Shown: positions 1 to 10,674, counted from the stretch's first letter. The stretch: DNA of 64,000 nt from Microbacterium galbinum (GCF_023101185.1 NZ_CP078077.1:3315630-3379629); one strand, 5' to 3'. The notes: generated by a model from the letters alone, not told the origin. Made by a program: numbers and translations.

Positions 1-1163
1 TCGCCGACCGCCGCGATGTGTTCGGCGAGGTAGTCGATGCGTTCGGCGTCGTCGATGCGGACCGCGCCGTCGGGCTCGGGGAACGAGGCGCCGTTCTCGC
101 CGATGATCACCGGCGGCATGTGCGGATGCCGGCGATGGAGGTCGACGAGCAGATCGCGGAGCGCCCCGGGCACGATCGGCCACTCCGGGCCGAAACCGGT
201 GACGGGCGCCTCGGGCGTCGGCACGATCTCGAACGGCAGTGGCCCCGCCGGATCGGCCGCGGTCACCGTCGTCGGGTTGTAGAAGTTGATGCCGTAGAAG
301 TCGATCGACGCCGCGATGCGCGCGAGTTCACCGTCGAGCACGGGCATCGGCGGCAGGCCGAACGCCTCGAGGTCGGGGTACTCGCCCGCGAGCAGGGGTT
401 CGCTGAACAGCCCGTTGTGGAGCGTGTCGTACATGGTCGCCGCCACGAGGTCTTCCCGCGATGCGGTGAGCGGCAGCACGCGGGTGTGATTGTTGACGAG
501 GCCGACGGCCGTCGCGCCCCGCGACCGCAGCGCCTCGGCGGCGTAGGCGTGCGCCAGGAGCTGAGGGTGGACGGTCGGCAGGGCGTGGAAGAGCAGCGGT
601 CGCGCGGGGGCGAGCGCCCCGGTGCCGTAACCCTGCAGCGTGGTCATCGCCGGTTCGTTGAGCGTGTACCAGTGGGTCACCCGATCGCCGAGCCGATCCG
701 CCACGATCGCGACATAGTCCGCGAAGCGTTCGGCCGTATCGCGGACGAGCCAGCCGCCGTCGGACTCCACCGCGCTCGGCATCTCCCAGTGGTACAGCGT
801 CGGGAACGGGGTCGCGCCGACCTCGAGCAGCGCATCGACGAAGCGGGAGTAGTGATCGAGCGCGGCGGTGCTGGCCGGGCCGCGCCCGTCCGGCTGCACC
901 CGCGCCCACGGAATCGAGAAGCGATAGCGGTCGATGCCGAGGTCCGCCACCAGGGCGACATCCGCCTCCGGATGCCGATAGCTGTCACACGCGCGTTGCG
1001 GCGTCGAGGCGTCTCGCACCGCACCCGGCACATCGACGAAGTCGTCCCAGATCGAGCGCCCTCCCCCGTCGTCGGAGGGAGAGCCTTCGATCTGGATGGC
1101 GGACGTCGCCGCGGACCAGCGGAGACCTGAGGGCAGAACGGTATCGCGGGAAGCAGAACTCAT
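1..1163 (-). CDS. Beta-glucosidase, glycoside hydrolase family 1 (3' end cut by window)
   Basis: Retaining GH1 enzyme that would hydrolyse beta-glucosides or related beta-glycosides, probably in the cytoplasm because no signal peptide is visible. From the ATG at 1163, 387 codons are present. The family acid/base motif TLNEP falls at residues 168-171 (Glu170) and the nucleophile motif IIGENG at 353-358 (Glu356). The N-terminal [11 protein letters not shown] strand and the [10 protein letters not shown] segment are also typical. Family members are 440-480 residues, so the last 60-90 residues lie beyond the window. The gene diverges from rpsT across about 255 bases with no clear operator. Substrate specificity cannot be read from the sequence. 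Confidence 0.93.
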   Translation of the reverse strand, partial: MSSASRDTVLPSGLRWSAATSAIQIEGSPSDDGGGRSIWDDFVDVPGAVRDASTPQRACDSYRHPEADVALVADLGIDRYRFSIPWARVQPDGRGPASTAALDHYSRFVDALLEVGATPFPTLYHWEMPSAVESDGGWLVRDTAERFADYVAIVADRLGDRVTHWYTLNEPAMTTLQGYGTGALAPARPLLFHALPTVHPQLLAHAYAAEALRSRGATAVGLVNNHTRVLPLTASREDLVAATMYDTLHNGLFSEPLLAGEYPDLEAFGLPPMPVLDGELARIAASIDFYGINFYNPTTVTAADPAGPLPFEIVPTPEAPVTGFGPEWPIVPGALRDLLVDLHRRHPHMPPVIIGENGASFPEPDGAVRIDDAERIDYLAEHIAAVG

Positions 1164-1418
1164 GTCGCTCCTTGGCGTCTGTGTCGGGTGATCCTGATTC
1201 TGCACCCGGTACCGCGTTTCGCGCGACCGAGTTCCGCGATCGCCTCGTCGTGTCGGAGTCCGGACGCCACTCGAGGGGCGTCGTTTCGCGTGATCCGCCC
1301 GACTGCTGGTAGAGTTGCTTCTTGGCTTGCGTGTGGGTTCTTCCCTCACGACCGTCGTGCAGCAGCCCTCTTCTGCTGCCGGCACTCCGAATCACTCCTG
1401 TACAGAAAGCGTCCACAC

Positions 1419-1679
1419 GTGGCAAACATCAAGTCGCAGATCAAGCGCAACAAGACCAACGAGAAGGCTCACGAGCGCAACAAGGCCGTGAAGAGCGAGC
1501 TCAAGACCCTCGTTCGTCAGACCAAGGCAGCCGTCGCCGCAGGCGACAAGGCAGCCGCCGAGGCGACCCTCAAGAAGGCCGCCGTCAAGCTCGACAAGGC
1601 CGTCAGCAAGGGTGTCCTGCACAAGAACCAGGCGTCGAACCGCAAGTCGGCCATCGCCAAGTCGGTCGCCGCTCTCTGA
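1419..1679 (+). CDS. rpsT: 30S ribosomal protein S20
   Basis: Small basic protein that binds 16S rRNA early in 30S assembly. The 86-residue product starts [20 protein letters not shown] after the initiator and is Lys/Ala rich with helical repeats, as expected for S20. The GTG start is chosen because it gives the conserved N-terminus and has AGAAAG about ten bases upstream. Longer upstream reading in the same frame is not S20-like. The gene is monocistronic, ended by a strong hairpin, and converges on holA, an arrangement common in Actinobacteria. A TAGAGT hexamer at 1310-1315 is a weak -10 candidate without a good -35. Confidence 0.97.
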   Translation: MANIKSQIKRNKTNEKAHERNKAVKSELKTLVRQTKAAVAAGDKAAAEATLKKAAVKLDKAVSKGVLHKNQASNRKSAIAKSVAAL

Positions 1680-1693
1680 GCCAGCACCGCTGA

Positions 1694-1727
1694 GAAAGGC
1701 CCGTCCCGTTCGCGGGGCGGGCCTTCT
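1694..1727. terminator. Intrinsic terminator between rpsT and holA
   Basis: GC-rich hairpin: the GAAAGGCCCGTCCCG arm pairs with CGGGGCGGGCCTTC around a TTCG loop. It lies 15 bases after the rpsT stop, and the short T-rich tail reads in the rpsT direction. A-rich bases on the other side may also let it end holA transcripts. Confidence 0.85.
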
Positions 1728-1783
1728 TCGTGTCGGTGACGCGTGCGGGCTTCTCCCCTGACGCGACGGAGCCGAGTGGCGGA

Positions 1784-2824
1784 CTACTCCTCGCCGAACG
1801 GGCGACGGGTGGCGATGACCGTCACCATGCGCTCGAGCGCGAAGATCGGGTCGCGCGATGCGCCCTTCACCTCGGCATCCGCCCGTGCCGTCGCCTGGAT
1901 CGCGAGCCCGAGCGAGCGCTCGTTCCACCCGGCGAGATCGCGTCGTGCACGATCGACCTGCCAGTCCTTCATGCCGAGGCGCTGGGCGAGCTGACGGCTC
2001 GGTTCCCGGTTTCCGGCGACACGCGCCATGGTGCGCAGCTTCATCGCGAAGGCCGCCACCATCGGCACCGGATCGGCGCCCGACGACAGCGCGTGCCTCA
2101 GCGAGATGAGCGCCTCGCCGTAGCGACCCGCGATCGCCGTGTCGGCGACGACGAAGGCGGAGACCTCGACGCGGCCGCCGTAGTACTTGGTGACGATGTC
2201 GTCGGTCACATCGCCCTCGACATCGCCGATGAGCTGCTGGCAGGCCGCGGCGAGTTCGGTGAGGTCGTCGGCGAAGGCCGAGACGAGCGCCCGCAGCGCG
2301 GAGGGCTGGATGCGCTTCTTCGCGGCCTTGAACTCACCCGCGGCGAAATCGACGCGGTCGCCGTCGCGCTTGATGGCGGGGCAGGCGATCTCGATGCCCT
2401 CGCCCGTTCCGGCGCGCAGAGCGTCGAGAAGCTTCTTACCGCGCACGCTGGCTCCGGTGTGCCGGAGGATCACGGTCGCGCCGTCCTGCGGCTGGTCGAG
2501 GTACGACACGGCCTCCTGCAGGAAGGCATCGGAGCAGCGCTCGACGCCCGAGACCCTCACGAGCCGCGGCTCGCCGAAGAGCGACGGCGACGTCATGGCG
2601 AGCAGGGTGCCGGGTGCGTAGTCATCGGCGCGGATGTCGCTGACCTCGAGGGCCGGGTCCTCCGCGCGCAGATAGTCGCGGATGCCGGCGATCGCACGCT
2701 CGGCGCAGATCTCCTCGGGCCCGGACACCAGCACGAGCGGGGCGGGACGCGGTTCTCGCCAGGAGACCTGGGGGATCTTCGACGGCTTGGCGGCGGTGCG
2801 GGAAGAGGATCGCGGAGCTGCCAT
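1784..2824 (-). CDS. holA: DNA polymerase III subunit delta
   Basis: Delta subunit of the clamp loader, which opens the beta sliding clamp during replication. The 346-residue product has the usual delta layout: an N-terminal AAA-like domain with a degenerate P-loop (LVLVSGPEEICAERAI near residues 31-46), a middle lid, and a helical C-terminal collar (LAQRLGMKDWQVDRARR). The ATG start is followed by a short basic tail typical of high-GC homologues. It starts nine bases after comEC, the usual actinobacterial order comEA-comEC-holA, so it is probably co-transcribed with them. Confidence 0.93.
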   Translation of the reverse strand: MAAPRSSSRTAAKPSKIPQVSWREPRPAPLVLVSGPEEICAERAIAGIRDYLRAEDPALEVSDIRADDYAPGTLLAMTSPSLFGEPRLVRVSGVERCSDAFLQEAVSYLDQPQDGATVILRHTGASVRGKKLLDALRAGTGEGIEIACPAIKRDGDRVDFAAGEFKAAKKRIQPSALRALVSAFADDLTELAAACQQLIGDVEGDVTDDIVTKYYGGRVEVSAFVVADTAIAGRYGEALISLRHALSSGADPVPMVAAFAMKLRTMARVAGNREPSRQLAQRLGMKDWQVDRARRDLAGWNERSLGLAIQATARADAEVKGASRDPIFALERMVTVIATRRPFGEE

Positions 2825-2833
2825 GGATCCAGC

Positions 2834-5167
2834 CTACTCGGGGGCACCGACATCGGATTCCGTCCAGACCGCGATCCGGCCGTCGTCGATCCCCAGCAGG
2901 ATGCGTCCCTGTCGATCGGTGCGCAGCACGTGCGCCCCGACCGCCGTCAGCAGGTCGAGCGTCTCCGCGCGCGGATGGCCGTAGTCGTTGTCGATGCCCG
3001 CGCTGAAGACCGCGATCGCCGGACGGATCGTCTCGTAGATCGCGGGATCCTGATCGGCACTGCCGTGATGGGCGACCTTGACCACGTCGTAGGGTCCCGC
3101 GAGACGGGCGTTGCGCGCGAGCATCCGCTGCGCTTCGGCCGACAGGTCGCCCAGGTAGAGCGAGAGCGGCACGCCACCACCGGAGACCTCCATCACGACA
3201 CTCGCGTCGTTGCCGGAGGGGAACACCGCCGACTCGCGGAGCGGCCAGAGCACCCGCCAGGTCGATGCGCCGAGCGTGCCGCGCATCCCCGCCGTCGCCT
3301 CGGTGACAGCCGCACCACCGGCCCCCAGCCCGTCGAGGATCCGCTGTTCCTCCGCCTCGACGACGGGTCCGTGGAGCACCGCGTCGACCCGTCCGCGCAC
3401 GGCGTCCGCTCCCCCGACATGATCGAGGTCGAAGTGCGTCAACACGAGGAGGTCGATGCGGTCGATGCCGAGCGACCGCAGGCAGTCGCCGAGCGGGCCC
3501 GGCTCCGGACCGGTGTCGATCAGTGCGACTTCTCCTTCCGAGCGCACGAGCAGCGCATCCCCCTGACCCACGTCGCACGCCGCGATCGACCAGCCGGATG
3601 GCGCCGCCATCGCAGCGAGCGGCCCCTGCAGAGCGAGATGCGCGCCGCCCAGCGAGAGTGCCACGATGAGCACCACCGCCGCGACGCGGTACGTCCAGGA
3701 GAACCACCGGCCTCGGCGGCCGCCGACGCCGCTCGTTCCTCGCCGCCCGCGCACGATGATCCCCAGGGCGGCGCTGAGCACTGCGACGAGCACGGCGCTG
3801 CCGATGCCGGGAACCAGGGATGCCTGCGCGAGCGGCAACCGCGCGCTCACCGTCGCGGTCACCGAGATCCATGCCGCGGGCAACCAGGCGGATGCCGCGA
3901 GAAGATCGGCGAGCATCGGGAACGGCGCGGCGAGGCAGGCGAGAAGACCGATCACGGTCGCGATCGGCGCCGCGGGAGCGGCGAGCAGGTTGGCGGCGAT
4001 CCCCACCAGGGACTGCTGCTCGGCGAACAGCGCGATGATCGGGCCGCAGGCCAGTTGGGCGGCGAGGGGCACCGAGATCGCGAGAGCGAGTGGCTGCGGC
4101 ATCCACCGAGCGAGTCCGCGCGCGAGCGGAGGCGCCAGCAGGATGAGCGCTCCCGATGCCGCGACCGACAGGGCGAACCCGGCCGTCGCGGCCAGCCAAG
4201 GATCGGCGACGAGGATGCCGGTCGCGCACAGGGCGAGCATCCCCGCGCCCGCACTCGGACGTCCGAGGAGCACCGTGAACATCGCGACCCCGGCCATCAC
4301 CGCCGCGCGGATCACGCTGGGCTCGGGGGTCACCAGCACCACGAACCCCGCCAGTGCGAGGGCGGCGACGACGACCCGCAGACGGCGCCCGCCCCCGCAC
4401 AGGGCCACGAGCCAGAACGCCGCCGCGACCACGATCGCGCAGTTGGCGCCGGAGACGGCCGTGAGGTGGCTGAGGCCGCTCGTGCGCATGTCGTCGTTCA
4501 GCGCGTCGGAGACCGCCCGGGTGTCACCGACGGCGAGACCGGGCAGCAACCCCGCACCCGGCTCGGGCAGGCGCGTCGCTCGCTCGATAAACGCGCTGCG
4601 CGCGCCAGCCGCAACCGCGAAGACGCCCGAAGCCGGGCGCACGATCTCCGGCTCGCTCGCGAAGACGACGGCTGCCGAGCGCTCCCCCGGATCCGTCGCC
4701 TCCATCTGCCCCGTCACTCGGATCGTCGCACCGAGATCGACCCCCTCGGCCGGCTCGACACCGATGCGCACCGGCGCCGAGACCGCTGCTGTACCTTTCG
4801 CCGATTCGATAGAGCGAGACTGCGCCTCGAACCAGAGGCGCCCGTCCTTCCCGACCGACGCCGACGACGACACGTCCGCGACGACCTCGACCGCGAACGC
4901 CTCCCGCTCGCGAACCGCCTCGCGCGCCGGCATGGCGAGGCAGGCTGTCGTCGCCACCGCGGCCGCCGCCGCGAGCACCACGATCACGAGTCCCCCGCGC
5001 TCCGCTCCACGAGTGCGGGAACACCTCACGACGACCCCGGCCACAATGGCCGCGAGCATGCAGGCCGCAGCCACCGCGCCCGCGATCTGCGGGAGGAACA
5101 CGCACAGCAGCCCCGTGGCCCATGCTCCCCCGGCGATCGGCAGCAGTCGGAGGTCGCGTCTCCTCAC
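2834..5167 (-). CDS. comEC: ComEC/Rec2 family DNA-uptake channel protein
   Basis: Polytopic membrane protein thought to carry single-stranded DNA across the cytoplasmic membrane during natural transformation. The N-terminal half holds several hydrophobic segments and the competence domain (HLTAVSGANCAIVVAAAF). The C-terminal third is a metallo-beta-lactamase-like domain with DVGQGDALLV and the metal motif THFDLDHVGG near residue 575. A GTG start at 5167 is chosen. It overlaps the comEA stop, gives a 777-residue product of normal size, and avoids a low-complexity Arg-rich extension. Transformation is rarely shown in this family of bacteria, so the physiological role is inferred. Confidence 0.9.
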   Translation of the reverse strand: MRRRDLRLLPIAGGAWATGLLCVFLPQIAGAVAAACMLAAIVAGVVVRCSRTRGAERGGLVIVVLAAAAAVATTACLAMPAREAVREREAFAVEVVADVSSSASVGKDGRLWFEAQSRSIESAKGTAAVSAPVRIGVEPAEGVDLGATIRVTGQMEATDPGERSAAVVFASEPEIVRPASGVFAVAAGARSAFIERATRLPEPGAGLLPGLAVGDTRAVSDALNDDMRTSGLSHLTAVSGANCAIVVAAAFWLVALCGGGRRLRVVVAALALAGFVVLVTPEPSVIRAAVMAGVAMFTVLLGRPSAGAGMLALCATGILVADPWLAATAGFALSVAASGALILLAPPLARGLARWMPQPLALAISVPLAAQLACGPIIALFAEQQSLVGIAANLLAAPAAPIATVIGLLACLAAPFPMLADLLAASAWLPAAWISVTATVSARLPLAQASLVPGIGSAVLVAVLSAALGIIVRGRRGTSGVGGRRGRWFSWTYRVAAVVLIVALSLGGAHLALQGPLAAMAAPSGWSIAACDVGQGDALLVRSEGEVALIDTGPEPGPLGDCLRSLGIDRIDLLVLTHFDLDHVGGADAVRGRVDAVLHGPVVEAEEQRILDGLGAGGAAVTEATAGMRGTLGASTWRVLWPLRESAVFPSGNDASVVMEVSGGGVPLSLYLGDLSAEAQRMLARNARLAGPYDVVKVAHHGSADQDPAIYETIRPAIAVFSAGIDNDYGHPRAETLDLLTAVGAHVLRTDRQGRILLGIDDGRIAVWTESDVGAPE

Positions 5168-5847
5168 ACCCGCACCCCGTCGCGCAGACCCTCGAGCAGC
5201 TTCTCGCCGATGCCCGGCACGGCGAGAAGGTCGTCGACGGTCTGGAAACGCCCGTTCTCGTCGCGCCACGAGATGATGCGCTCGGCCAGCGCGGGGCCGA
5301 TGCGCGGAAGGGTCTCGAGCGCCGCCTGATCCGCGGAGTTCAGGTCGATCCGGTCGTCGCCCGGAGCGGTCGACCCCGAGCCCGGAGCCGTGCCGGAACC
5401 CGGTTCGGGAACGGTCGCGCCGACGACGGGCACGACCACCTGCTCACCGTCGGTCACGATGCGGGCGAGGTTGATCGCGGCGAGGTCGGCCTCCTCGGTC
5501 GTACCGCCGGCCGCAGCGAGGGCGTCGACGATCCGTGCATCGATCGCGAGCACATACAGGCCCGGCTTCTCGACGGCGCCGAGGACGTGCACATAGAGCT
5601 CCCCGCCCGGCGCGGTGGCGCCCGCGTCAGCCGTCGTACCGGTCGACTCGTCTCCGATCGACACCGTCTCGACGGGGGCGGCCTGTCCGCGGAGGATCCC
5701 GAGCCCGACCGCGACCGAGAGCACGACGAGGGCGAGCACGACCGCCGCTCCGATGCTCAGGCGCAGGCGCCGGGGCGCAGACGGAGGATCCACGGGCGGA
5801 GCATCCACAGGCAGGGCGTCATCGGGAGGTGCTTCGGTCAGCGGCAT
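5164..5847 (-). CDS. comEA: ComEA family helix-hairpin-helix DNA-binding protein
   Basis: DNA receptor of the competence machinery, anchored by one membrane helix and binding double-stranded DNA outside the membrane. The 227-residue product has a Pro-rich cytoplasmic start, one transmembrane segment (GAAVVLALVVLSVAVGLGI, about residues 33-51), an SLBB-like beta domain (LYVHVLGAVEKPGLYVL), a Gly/Ser/Pro linker, and a C-terminal double helix-hairpin-helix (IDLNSADQAALETLPRIGPA). The stop codon overlaps the start of comEC, so the two are translationally coupled. Confidence 0.92.
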   Translation of the reverse strand: MPLTEAPPDDALPVDAPPVDPPSAPRRLRLSIGAAVVLALVVLSVAVGLGILRGQAAPVETVSIGDESTGTTADAGATAPGGELYVHVLGAVEKPGLYVLAIDARIVDALAAAGGTTEEADLAAINLARIVTDGEQVVVPVVGATVPEPGSGTAPGSGSTAPGDDRIDLNSADQAALETLPRIGPALAERIISWRDENGRFQTVDDLLAVPGIGEKLLEGLRDGVRV

Positions 5848-5953
5848 CCGCCCACGCTAGGCCGCCCGATTCCGCTGCCCCGCCCCGCTTCCCGCACACC
5901 GTGGACAACTCCGCACATCGGTCAGCCGTGCAGAACCACACCCGCCGGAACGC

Positions 5954-5988
5954 CGAGACCGCCGCCCGGCATCCGGACGGCGGTCTCG
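5954..5988 (-). terminator. Terminator-like hairpin after leuS
   Basis: Perfect 11-base arms, CGAGACCGCCG and CGGCGGTCTCG, with a 13-base GC-rich spacer that can itself pair. It lies 15 bases after the leuS stop. No T-run follows, so it may be a weak or factor-assisted terminator, or a stability element. Confidence 0.6.
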
Positions 5989-6002
5989 ACCGAGCGAGCG
6001 GA

Positions 6003-8588
6003 TCAGCCCTTGACGACGAAGCTCACGATCTTGGGCGCGCGCACGATGACCTTGACGATCTCCTTGTCGCCGATCGCCCGGATCACGCGCTCATCGCCGC
6101 GGGCGAGAGCCTCGAGTTCTGCCTCGCCGATGCGTGCGGAGACCTCGAGCTGAGCGCGCACCTTGCCGTTGACCTGCGCGACGGCGGTGATGGTGTCTTC
6201 GACCAGCAGCGCCGGGTTCGCCGAACGCCACGTGACGAGACCCACGGACGGCTCGTGTCCGAGGATCTCCCACATCTCCTCCGCCGTGTGCGGGGCGATG
6301 AGGTCGAGCATCACGGCGACGGTCTCGGTGGCCTCGCGCACCGCCGGGTCGGCAGCGCCGTTCGCACCGTTGTCGATCGTCTTGCGGATGGTGTTCACCA
6401 GCTCCATCAGGCGGGCGACGAGCACGTTGAACTTGGTCTGCTCGACGAGCGCCGGCGCTTCGGAGAGAAGCTTGTGCGTCGTGCGACGCAGCGCGGCGTC
6501 ACCGCCGTCGAAGACGACGTCGACCGGGCTCGAGACCTCGCGCGCGATGCGCAGCGCCCGCGACAGGAACTTCTGGGCACCCGTCGTCGAGACGTCGGCC
6601 CAGTCCTTGTCGTCTTCCACGGGTCCCGCGAACGCCAGGCCCACGCGCAGTGCGTCGGCGCCGTGCGCGTCGAGCTCCTCCTGGAAGAGCACGAGGTTGC
6701 CCTTGCTCTTCGACATCTTCTGGCCGTCGAGGAGAACCATGCCCTGGTTGATCAGGTTCGAGAACGGCTCGGTGAAGTCGATCAGCCCCATGTCGAACAG
6801 CACCTTCGTGATGAAGCGTGCGTACAGCAGGTGCAGGATCGCGTGCTCGACACCGCCGATGTAGGAGTCGACCGGAGCCCATCGTGCGGCCTGGGCCGGG
6901 TCGAAGGCGACCTGATCGCTGTTCGGCGACAGGAAGCGCAGGAAGTACCACGAGCTGTCGACGAAGGTGTCCATCGTGTCGGGGTCGCGCAGCACGGGCT
7001 CACCGGTGGCCGGGTCGACCGTGCGCACCCAGCCCTCGGCACCGCCCAGGGGCGAGGTGCCCTTCGGCTTGAGATCGAGGCCCTCGATGCTCGGCAGACG
7101 AACCGGCAGCTTGTCCTCCGCGACCGGGATGATGCTGCCGTCTTCGGCGTGCAGCATCGGGATCGGCGTTCCCCAGAACCGCTGACGCGAGATCAGCCAG
7201 TCGCGCAGACGGTAGTTCTTCGCGGCGCGACCGGTGCCCGATGCCTCGAGCTGCTCGATCGCGCGGGCGATCGCGTTGCGCTTGGACAGGCCGTTGAGCT
7301 CGCCCGAGTTGATCAGACGCCCCTCGCCCGTGAGCGCGATGCCCGTCGACGCGGGGTTCTGGTCGTCGAGCGCGCCGGTGTCGATCGGCACGCCCTCGTC
7401 GTCGACCTCGATGACCGGCATCGCTCCCGTGATGGGCGCCGTCGTATCGACGACGACCTTGACCGGCAGGTCGAACGCGCGGGCGAAGTCGAGGTCGCGC
7501 TGGTCGTGCGCGGGAACCGCCATGACCGCACCGTGACCGTAGTCGGCCAGTACGTAGTCGGCAGCCCAGATCGGCAGCTTCTCGCCGTTGACCGGGTTGA
7601 TCGCGTAGCGCTCGAGGAAGACGCCCGTCTTGGGGCGATCCGTCGCCTGGCGGGCGATGTCGGTCTCCTTCTGCACCCCTTCGAGGTACGTCTGGAAGCG
7701 CTCGCGCACCTCGGCCGGAGCATCCGCCGCCAGCTCGGCGGCCAGGTCGGAATCGGGCGCGACGACGAAGAACGTGGCGCCGTGCAGCGTGTCGGGGCGC
7801 GTCGAGAACACGGTGACCGGTTCGTCACGGCCCTCGATGCGGAAGTCGACGTCGGCACCGACCGAGCGGCCGATCCAGTTGCGCTGCATCTGCAGCACCT
7901 TGTGCGGCCAGAAGCCCTCGAGCTGGTTGAGGTCGTCGAGCAGACGGTCGGCGTAGTCGGTGATGCGGAAGTACCACTGCGTCAGCTTCTTCTTGACGAC
8001 CTCGTAGCCGCAACGGTCGCAGCGACCGTCGACGACCTGCTCGTTCGCCAGCACCGTCTGGTCGTTGGGGCACCAGTTGACGGCGCTCTTCTTGCGGTAG
8101 GCGAGACCGCGCTCGTGCATCTTCAGGAACAGCCACTGGTTCCAGCGGTAGTACTCGGGGTCGGACGTGTGCAGCACGCGCGACCAGTCGAACGAGACGC
8201 CGTACGCCTGGAATCCGACCTTCTGCTGCGCGATGTTCTGATACGTCCACTCGCGCGGGTCGGCGCCCTGACGGATCGCCGCGTTCTCGGCGGGCAGACC
8301 GAAGGAGTCCCACCCGATCGGGTTCAGGACGTTGTGCCCACGGTGACGCCAGAAGCGCGCCACGATGTCGGAGTACAGGTAGTTCTCGGCGTGCCCCATG
8401 TGCAGGTCGCCGGACGGGTACGGGAACATCGCGAGCACGTAACGCCGGGGGCGCGTGTCGTCATCGCCGCCGGTGAGGAACGTCTCGTTCTCCGCCCAGT
8501 ACTTCTGCCACTTGGCCTGGATGGCATGAGCCGACGACGTCTCGTCCTCGGCGGGAGCGGTGGACAGGTTCTCAGACAACGAACGCAC
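6003..8588 (-). CDS. leuS: Leucine--tRNA ligase
   Basis: Class I synthetase that charges tRNA-Leu. The HIGH box appears as HMGH in [14 protein letters not shown] near residues 63-66, and the KMSKS box as [11 protein letters not shown] near residue 623. A four-Cys zinc region (WCPNDQ and CDRCG) and the CP1 editing insertion lie between them. The start is uncertain. GTG at 8588 is used here, and an in-frame TTG at 8594 is an alternative. Neither has a good Shine-Dalgarno sequence. Length is normal (about 860 residues). pabB ends 25 bases upstream on the same strand, so read-through from pabB is possible. Confidence 0.96.
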   Translation of the reverse strand: MRSLSENLSTAPAEDETSSAHAIQAKWQKYWAENETFLTGGDDDTRPRRYVLAMFPYPSGDLHMGHAENYLYSDIVARFWRHRGHNVLNPIGWDSFGLPAENAAIRQGADPREWTYQNIAQQKVGFQAYGVSFDWSRVLHTSDPEYYRWNQWLFLKMHERGLAYRKKSAVNWCPNDQTVLANEQVVDGRCDRCGYEVVKKKLTQWYFRITDYADRLLDDLNQLEGFWPHKVLQMQRNWIGRSVGADVDFRIEGRDEPVTVFSTRPDTLHGATFFVVAPDSDLAAELAADAPAEVRERFQTYLEGVQKETDIARQATDRPKTGVFLERYAINPVNGEKLPIWAADYVLADYGHGAVMAVPAHDQRDLDFARAFDLPVKVVVDTTAPITGAMPVIEVDDEGVPIDTGALDDQNPASTGIALTGEGRLINSGELNGLSKRNAIARAIEQLEASGTGRAAKNYRLRDWLISRQRFWGTPIPMLHAEDGSIIPVAEDKLPVRLPSIEGLDLKPKGTSPLGGAEGWVRTVDPATGEPVLRDPDTMDTFVDSSWYFLRFLSPNSDQVAFDPAQAARWAPVDSYIGGVEHAILHLLYARFITKVLFDMGLIDFTEPFSNLINQGMVLLDGQKMSKSKGNLVLFQEELDAHGADALRVGLAFAGPVEDDKDWADVSTTGAQKFLSRALRIAREVSSPVDVVFDGGDAALRRTTHKLLSEAPALVEQTKFNVLVARLMELVNTIRKTIDNGANGAADPAVREATETVAVMLDLIAPHTAEEMWEILGHEPSVGLVTWRSANPALLVEDTITAVAQVNGKVRAQLEVSARIGEAELEALARGDERVIRAIGDKEIVKVIVRAPKIVSFVVKG

Positions 8589-8613
8589 GACCAATCTGAA
8601 AGGAAAATCGGGA

Positions 8614-9957
8614 TCAGTTCAGGATATCGGAACCCCAGGCCCCGGGCAGGACAGCGCCCAGCGCCGCGAGCGGCGCACGCGCTTTGGTCGCGACCTCGGC
8701 GACCTCAGCTACGGCATCCGATCCCCAGGTGATCCCGCCACCGGCGCCGACGGTCGCCCGCTCGCCATCGATCACGATGCTGCGGATGACCATCGCGAGA
8801 TCGACGGCGCCGTCGATTCCGATGTAGCCGAAGCACCCGGCGTAGATCCCGCGCGGGCCGCCTTCGAGCGCGTGCAGGCGCGTCATGGCCGACAGCTTCG
8901 GGGCTCCGGTCATGCTGCCCGCCGGGAATGCGGCGTCGAGGAGTGAACCGACGGTCGCACCGGGCGCCGCCGTGCCGTTGACGGTGCTCACGAGCTGGTG
9001 CACCGCGGGATAGCTCTCCACGACCCACAGCCCCTCCACGCGGATGGATCCTGCGACGCAGACGCGGGAGAGATCGTTGCGCATGAGGTCGACGATCATG
9101 ACGTTCTCGGCGCGTTCCTTGGGGTTGACGGCGAGCTCGGCAGCGAGAGCGGCATCCTCGATCGGATCCGCGGATCGCGGCCGCGTTCCCTTGATGGGCC
9201 GCGTGCGGATGACGCCGTCCGCGGCGAGGAGGAACTGCTCGGGGCTCGCGCTCAGCAGCGCACGCCCCTGGATCCGAACGAAACCTCCGTGGTGCGCGGG
9301 CGTCGCGGCGCGCAGTCGCGCGTAGACCGCGACCGCATCGCCGACACCGGAAGCCGAGAAGCGCGTCGTGAGGCAGAGCTGATACGCGATTCCCTGCCGG
9401 ATCAGGTCACGGCAGCGCTCGATGAGGCTCGCGTACTCCGCCGGTTCGTGCCGGGCCTCGGCCACGACACCGGCGACCGGCGCCTTCGGCAGGTCGGGAA
9501 GAGCGGATGCCGCGACCGCCGCCTCCTCGACGAAGGACTCCCACTCGGCGAAGTCTCCATCGGTCTGCACCCACACCCGCCGACGCGCATGGTCGAACGC
9601 GGCGAAACGCCGCACACGCATCCACGACGCCCGGTCATCCGCGTCGCCGCCGTCGGTCGGGGCACCGGCCGCGGCCGCCCCGGTCTCGTAGTCGTGCCAG
9701 CCCACCCATCCGCCGCGGAACGGCGGTCTTTCATCGTCGGCCGCTCCCCCGTCGGCGGGAGCACCGCGGACCTCCCCGAGCGCCACATCAGCGGGCAGCG
9801 CCGACGGCTCGCCGACACCGACGAAGCTCCACCCGTTCGCCGTATCGGGACCCGCGTCGAGCCAGAACACCTCCGGCGACGAGGCCTCGAGAACACGGAA
9901 GACGTCGACGGGCTCGACCCAGACGGAAAGGGGACGAGCGGGTGGACGATGGGGCAC
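8614..9957 (-). CDS. pabB: Aminodeoxychorismate synthase component I
   Basis: Chorismate-utilising enzyme that adds ammonia to chorismate on the way to p-aminobenzoate and folate. The C-terminal chorismate-binding domain shows [19 protein letters not shown] and [12 protein letters not shown], all family hallmarks. The N-terminal part is shorter and more divergent than in TrpE, favouring PabB. No trp genes are nearby. The 447-residue product starts at GTG 9957, which has no Shine-Dalgarno sequence. A TAGGCT hexamer ends exactly six bases upstream, fitting a leaderless transcript. The amidotransferase partner (PabA) is not in the window. Confidence 0.85.
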   Translation of the reverse strand: MPHRPPARPLSVWVEPVDVFRVLEASSPEVFWLDAGPDTANGWSFVGVGEPSALPADVALGEVRGAPADGGAADDERPPFRGGWVGWHDYETGAAAAGAPTDGGDADDRASWMRVRRFAAFDHARRRVWVQTDGDFAEWESFVEEAAVAASALPDLPKAPVAGVVAEARHEPAEYASLIERCRDLIRQGIAYQLCLTTRFSASGVGDAVAVYARLRAATPAHHGGFVRIQGRALLSASPEQFLLAADGVIRTRPIKGTRPRSADPIEDAALAAELAVNPKERAENVMIVDLMRNDLSRVCVAGSIRVEGLWVVESYPAVHQLVSTVNGTAAPGATVGSLLDAAFPAGSMTGAPKLSAMTRLHALEGGPRGIYAGCFGYIGIDGAVDLAMVIRSIVIDGERATVGAGGGITWGSDAVAEVAEVATKARAPLAALGAVLPGAWGSDILN

Positions 9958-9998
9958 CTTGTCAGCCTAGAACCTGGCCGCTCCCGTATTCTCGTGCT
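9958..9998. promoter_or_regulatory. Compact divergent promoter region between pabB and dedA
   Basis: Only 41 bases separate two GTG start codons. TAGGCT (minus strand, 9969-9964) and TATTCT (plus strand, 9987-9992) each end six bases before their start codon, and neither gene has a Shine-Dalgarno sequence. Each -10-like element occupies the place where the -35 of the opposite promoter would fall. Leaderless divergent transcription is inferred from this spacing. Confidence 0.6.
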
Positions 9999-10670
9999 GT
10001 GGATGACCTCTTGACCTGGCTGTTCGAATTCATCCGTTCGATCGACCCCGTCACCCGCACTCTCATCGCCGGCGTCGCCGTCATGCTCGAGACCAGCGTC
10101 CTCATCGGACTCATCGTGCCCGGCGACACCGTCGTGATCATGGCCTCGATCGGCGTTCGAGGTCCGGTCGAGGCGACCGCGATGGTGATCGCCGTCGTCA
10201 TCGGCGCGCTGATCGGCGAGAGCATCGGTTTCGCCCTGGGTCGCTGGCTCGGCCCCCGCATCCGCACGTCGTGGCTCGGGCGCCGGATCGGCGAGAAGAA
10301 CTGGGTGCGTGCCGAGCGCTATCTGCAACGCCGCGGCGGAATCGCGATCTTCCTCTCGCGATTCCTGCCCGTGCTGCACTCGCTCGTGCCCCTCACGGTC
10401 GGCATGAGCGCATACTCCTACCGGCGTTTCCTGGCGTGGACGGCTCCCGCCTGCGTGATCTGGGCGGTCGCGTACGTCAGTGTCACCTCTCTCGCCGCGC
10501 TGACCTTCGACGAGATGGTCGATCGCGTGCACTACGCCGGATACGTCTTCGTCGGCATCATCGTCGTCTTCCTCGTCGTGGTCTACCTCGGCAAGAAGCT
10601 CCTCGAGCGCTCGGAAGCCCGCCACCTCGAGGCCCACGACGCGGAACCCGAGGCGGACGTGAAAGACTGA
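9999..10670 (+). CDS. DedA family membrane protein
   Basis: Integral membrane protein of the DedA/SNARE-associated superfamily. Members flip or transport lipids and maintain membrane potential. The 223-residue product shows the family pattern: a re-entrant N-terminal segment (LETSVLIGLIVPGDTVVIMAS), a GESIGFALGRWLG motif, the basic FLSRFLPVLHSLVPLTVGMS block, and two C-terminal helices. The GTG start follows a -10-like TATTCT by six bases, suggesting a leaderless message. The APP1-like gene follows after four bases, so a lipid-related operon is plausible but unproven. Confidence 0.9.
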   Translation: MDDLLTWLFEFIRSIDPVTRTLIAGVAVMLETSVLIGLIVPGDTVVIMASIGVRGPVEATAMVIAVVIGALIGESIGFALGRWLGPRIRTSWLGRRIGEKNWVRAERYLQRRGGIAIFLSRFLPVLHSLVPLTVGMSAYSYRRFLAWTAPACVIWAVAYVSVTSLAALTFDEMVDRVHYAGYVFVGIIVVFLVVVYLGKKLLERSEARHLEAHDAEPEADVKD

Positions 10671-10674
10671 GCCA

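Noticed and set aside
1730..5329. 1,199-codon open frame on the plus strand
   Set aside because: Antisense to holA and comEC; Arg/Asp/His-rich translation typical of GC-rich shadow frames, no domain.
5535..8732. 1,065-codon plus-strand frame
   Set aside because: Antisense to leuS, with shadow composition and no motif.
10021..10046. LexA-like site (CGAA/GTTCG) in the dedA coding region
   Set aside because: Half-sites have the wrong spacing for an actinobacterial SOS box and lie inside the gene.
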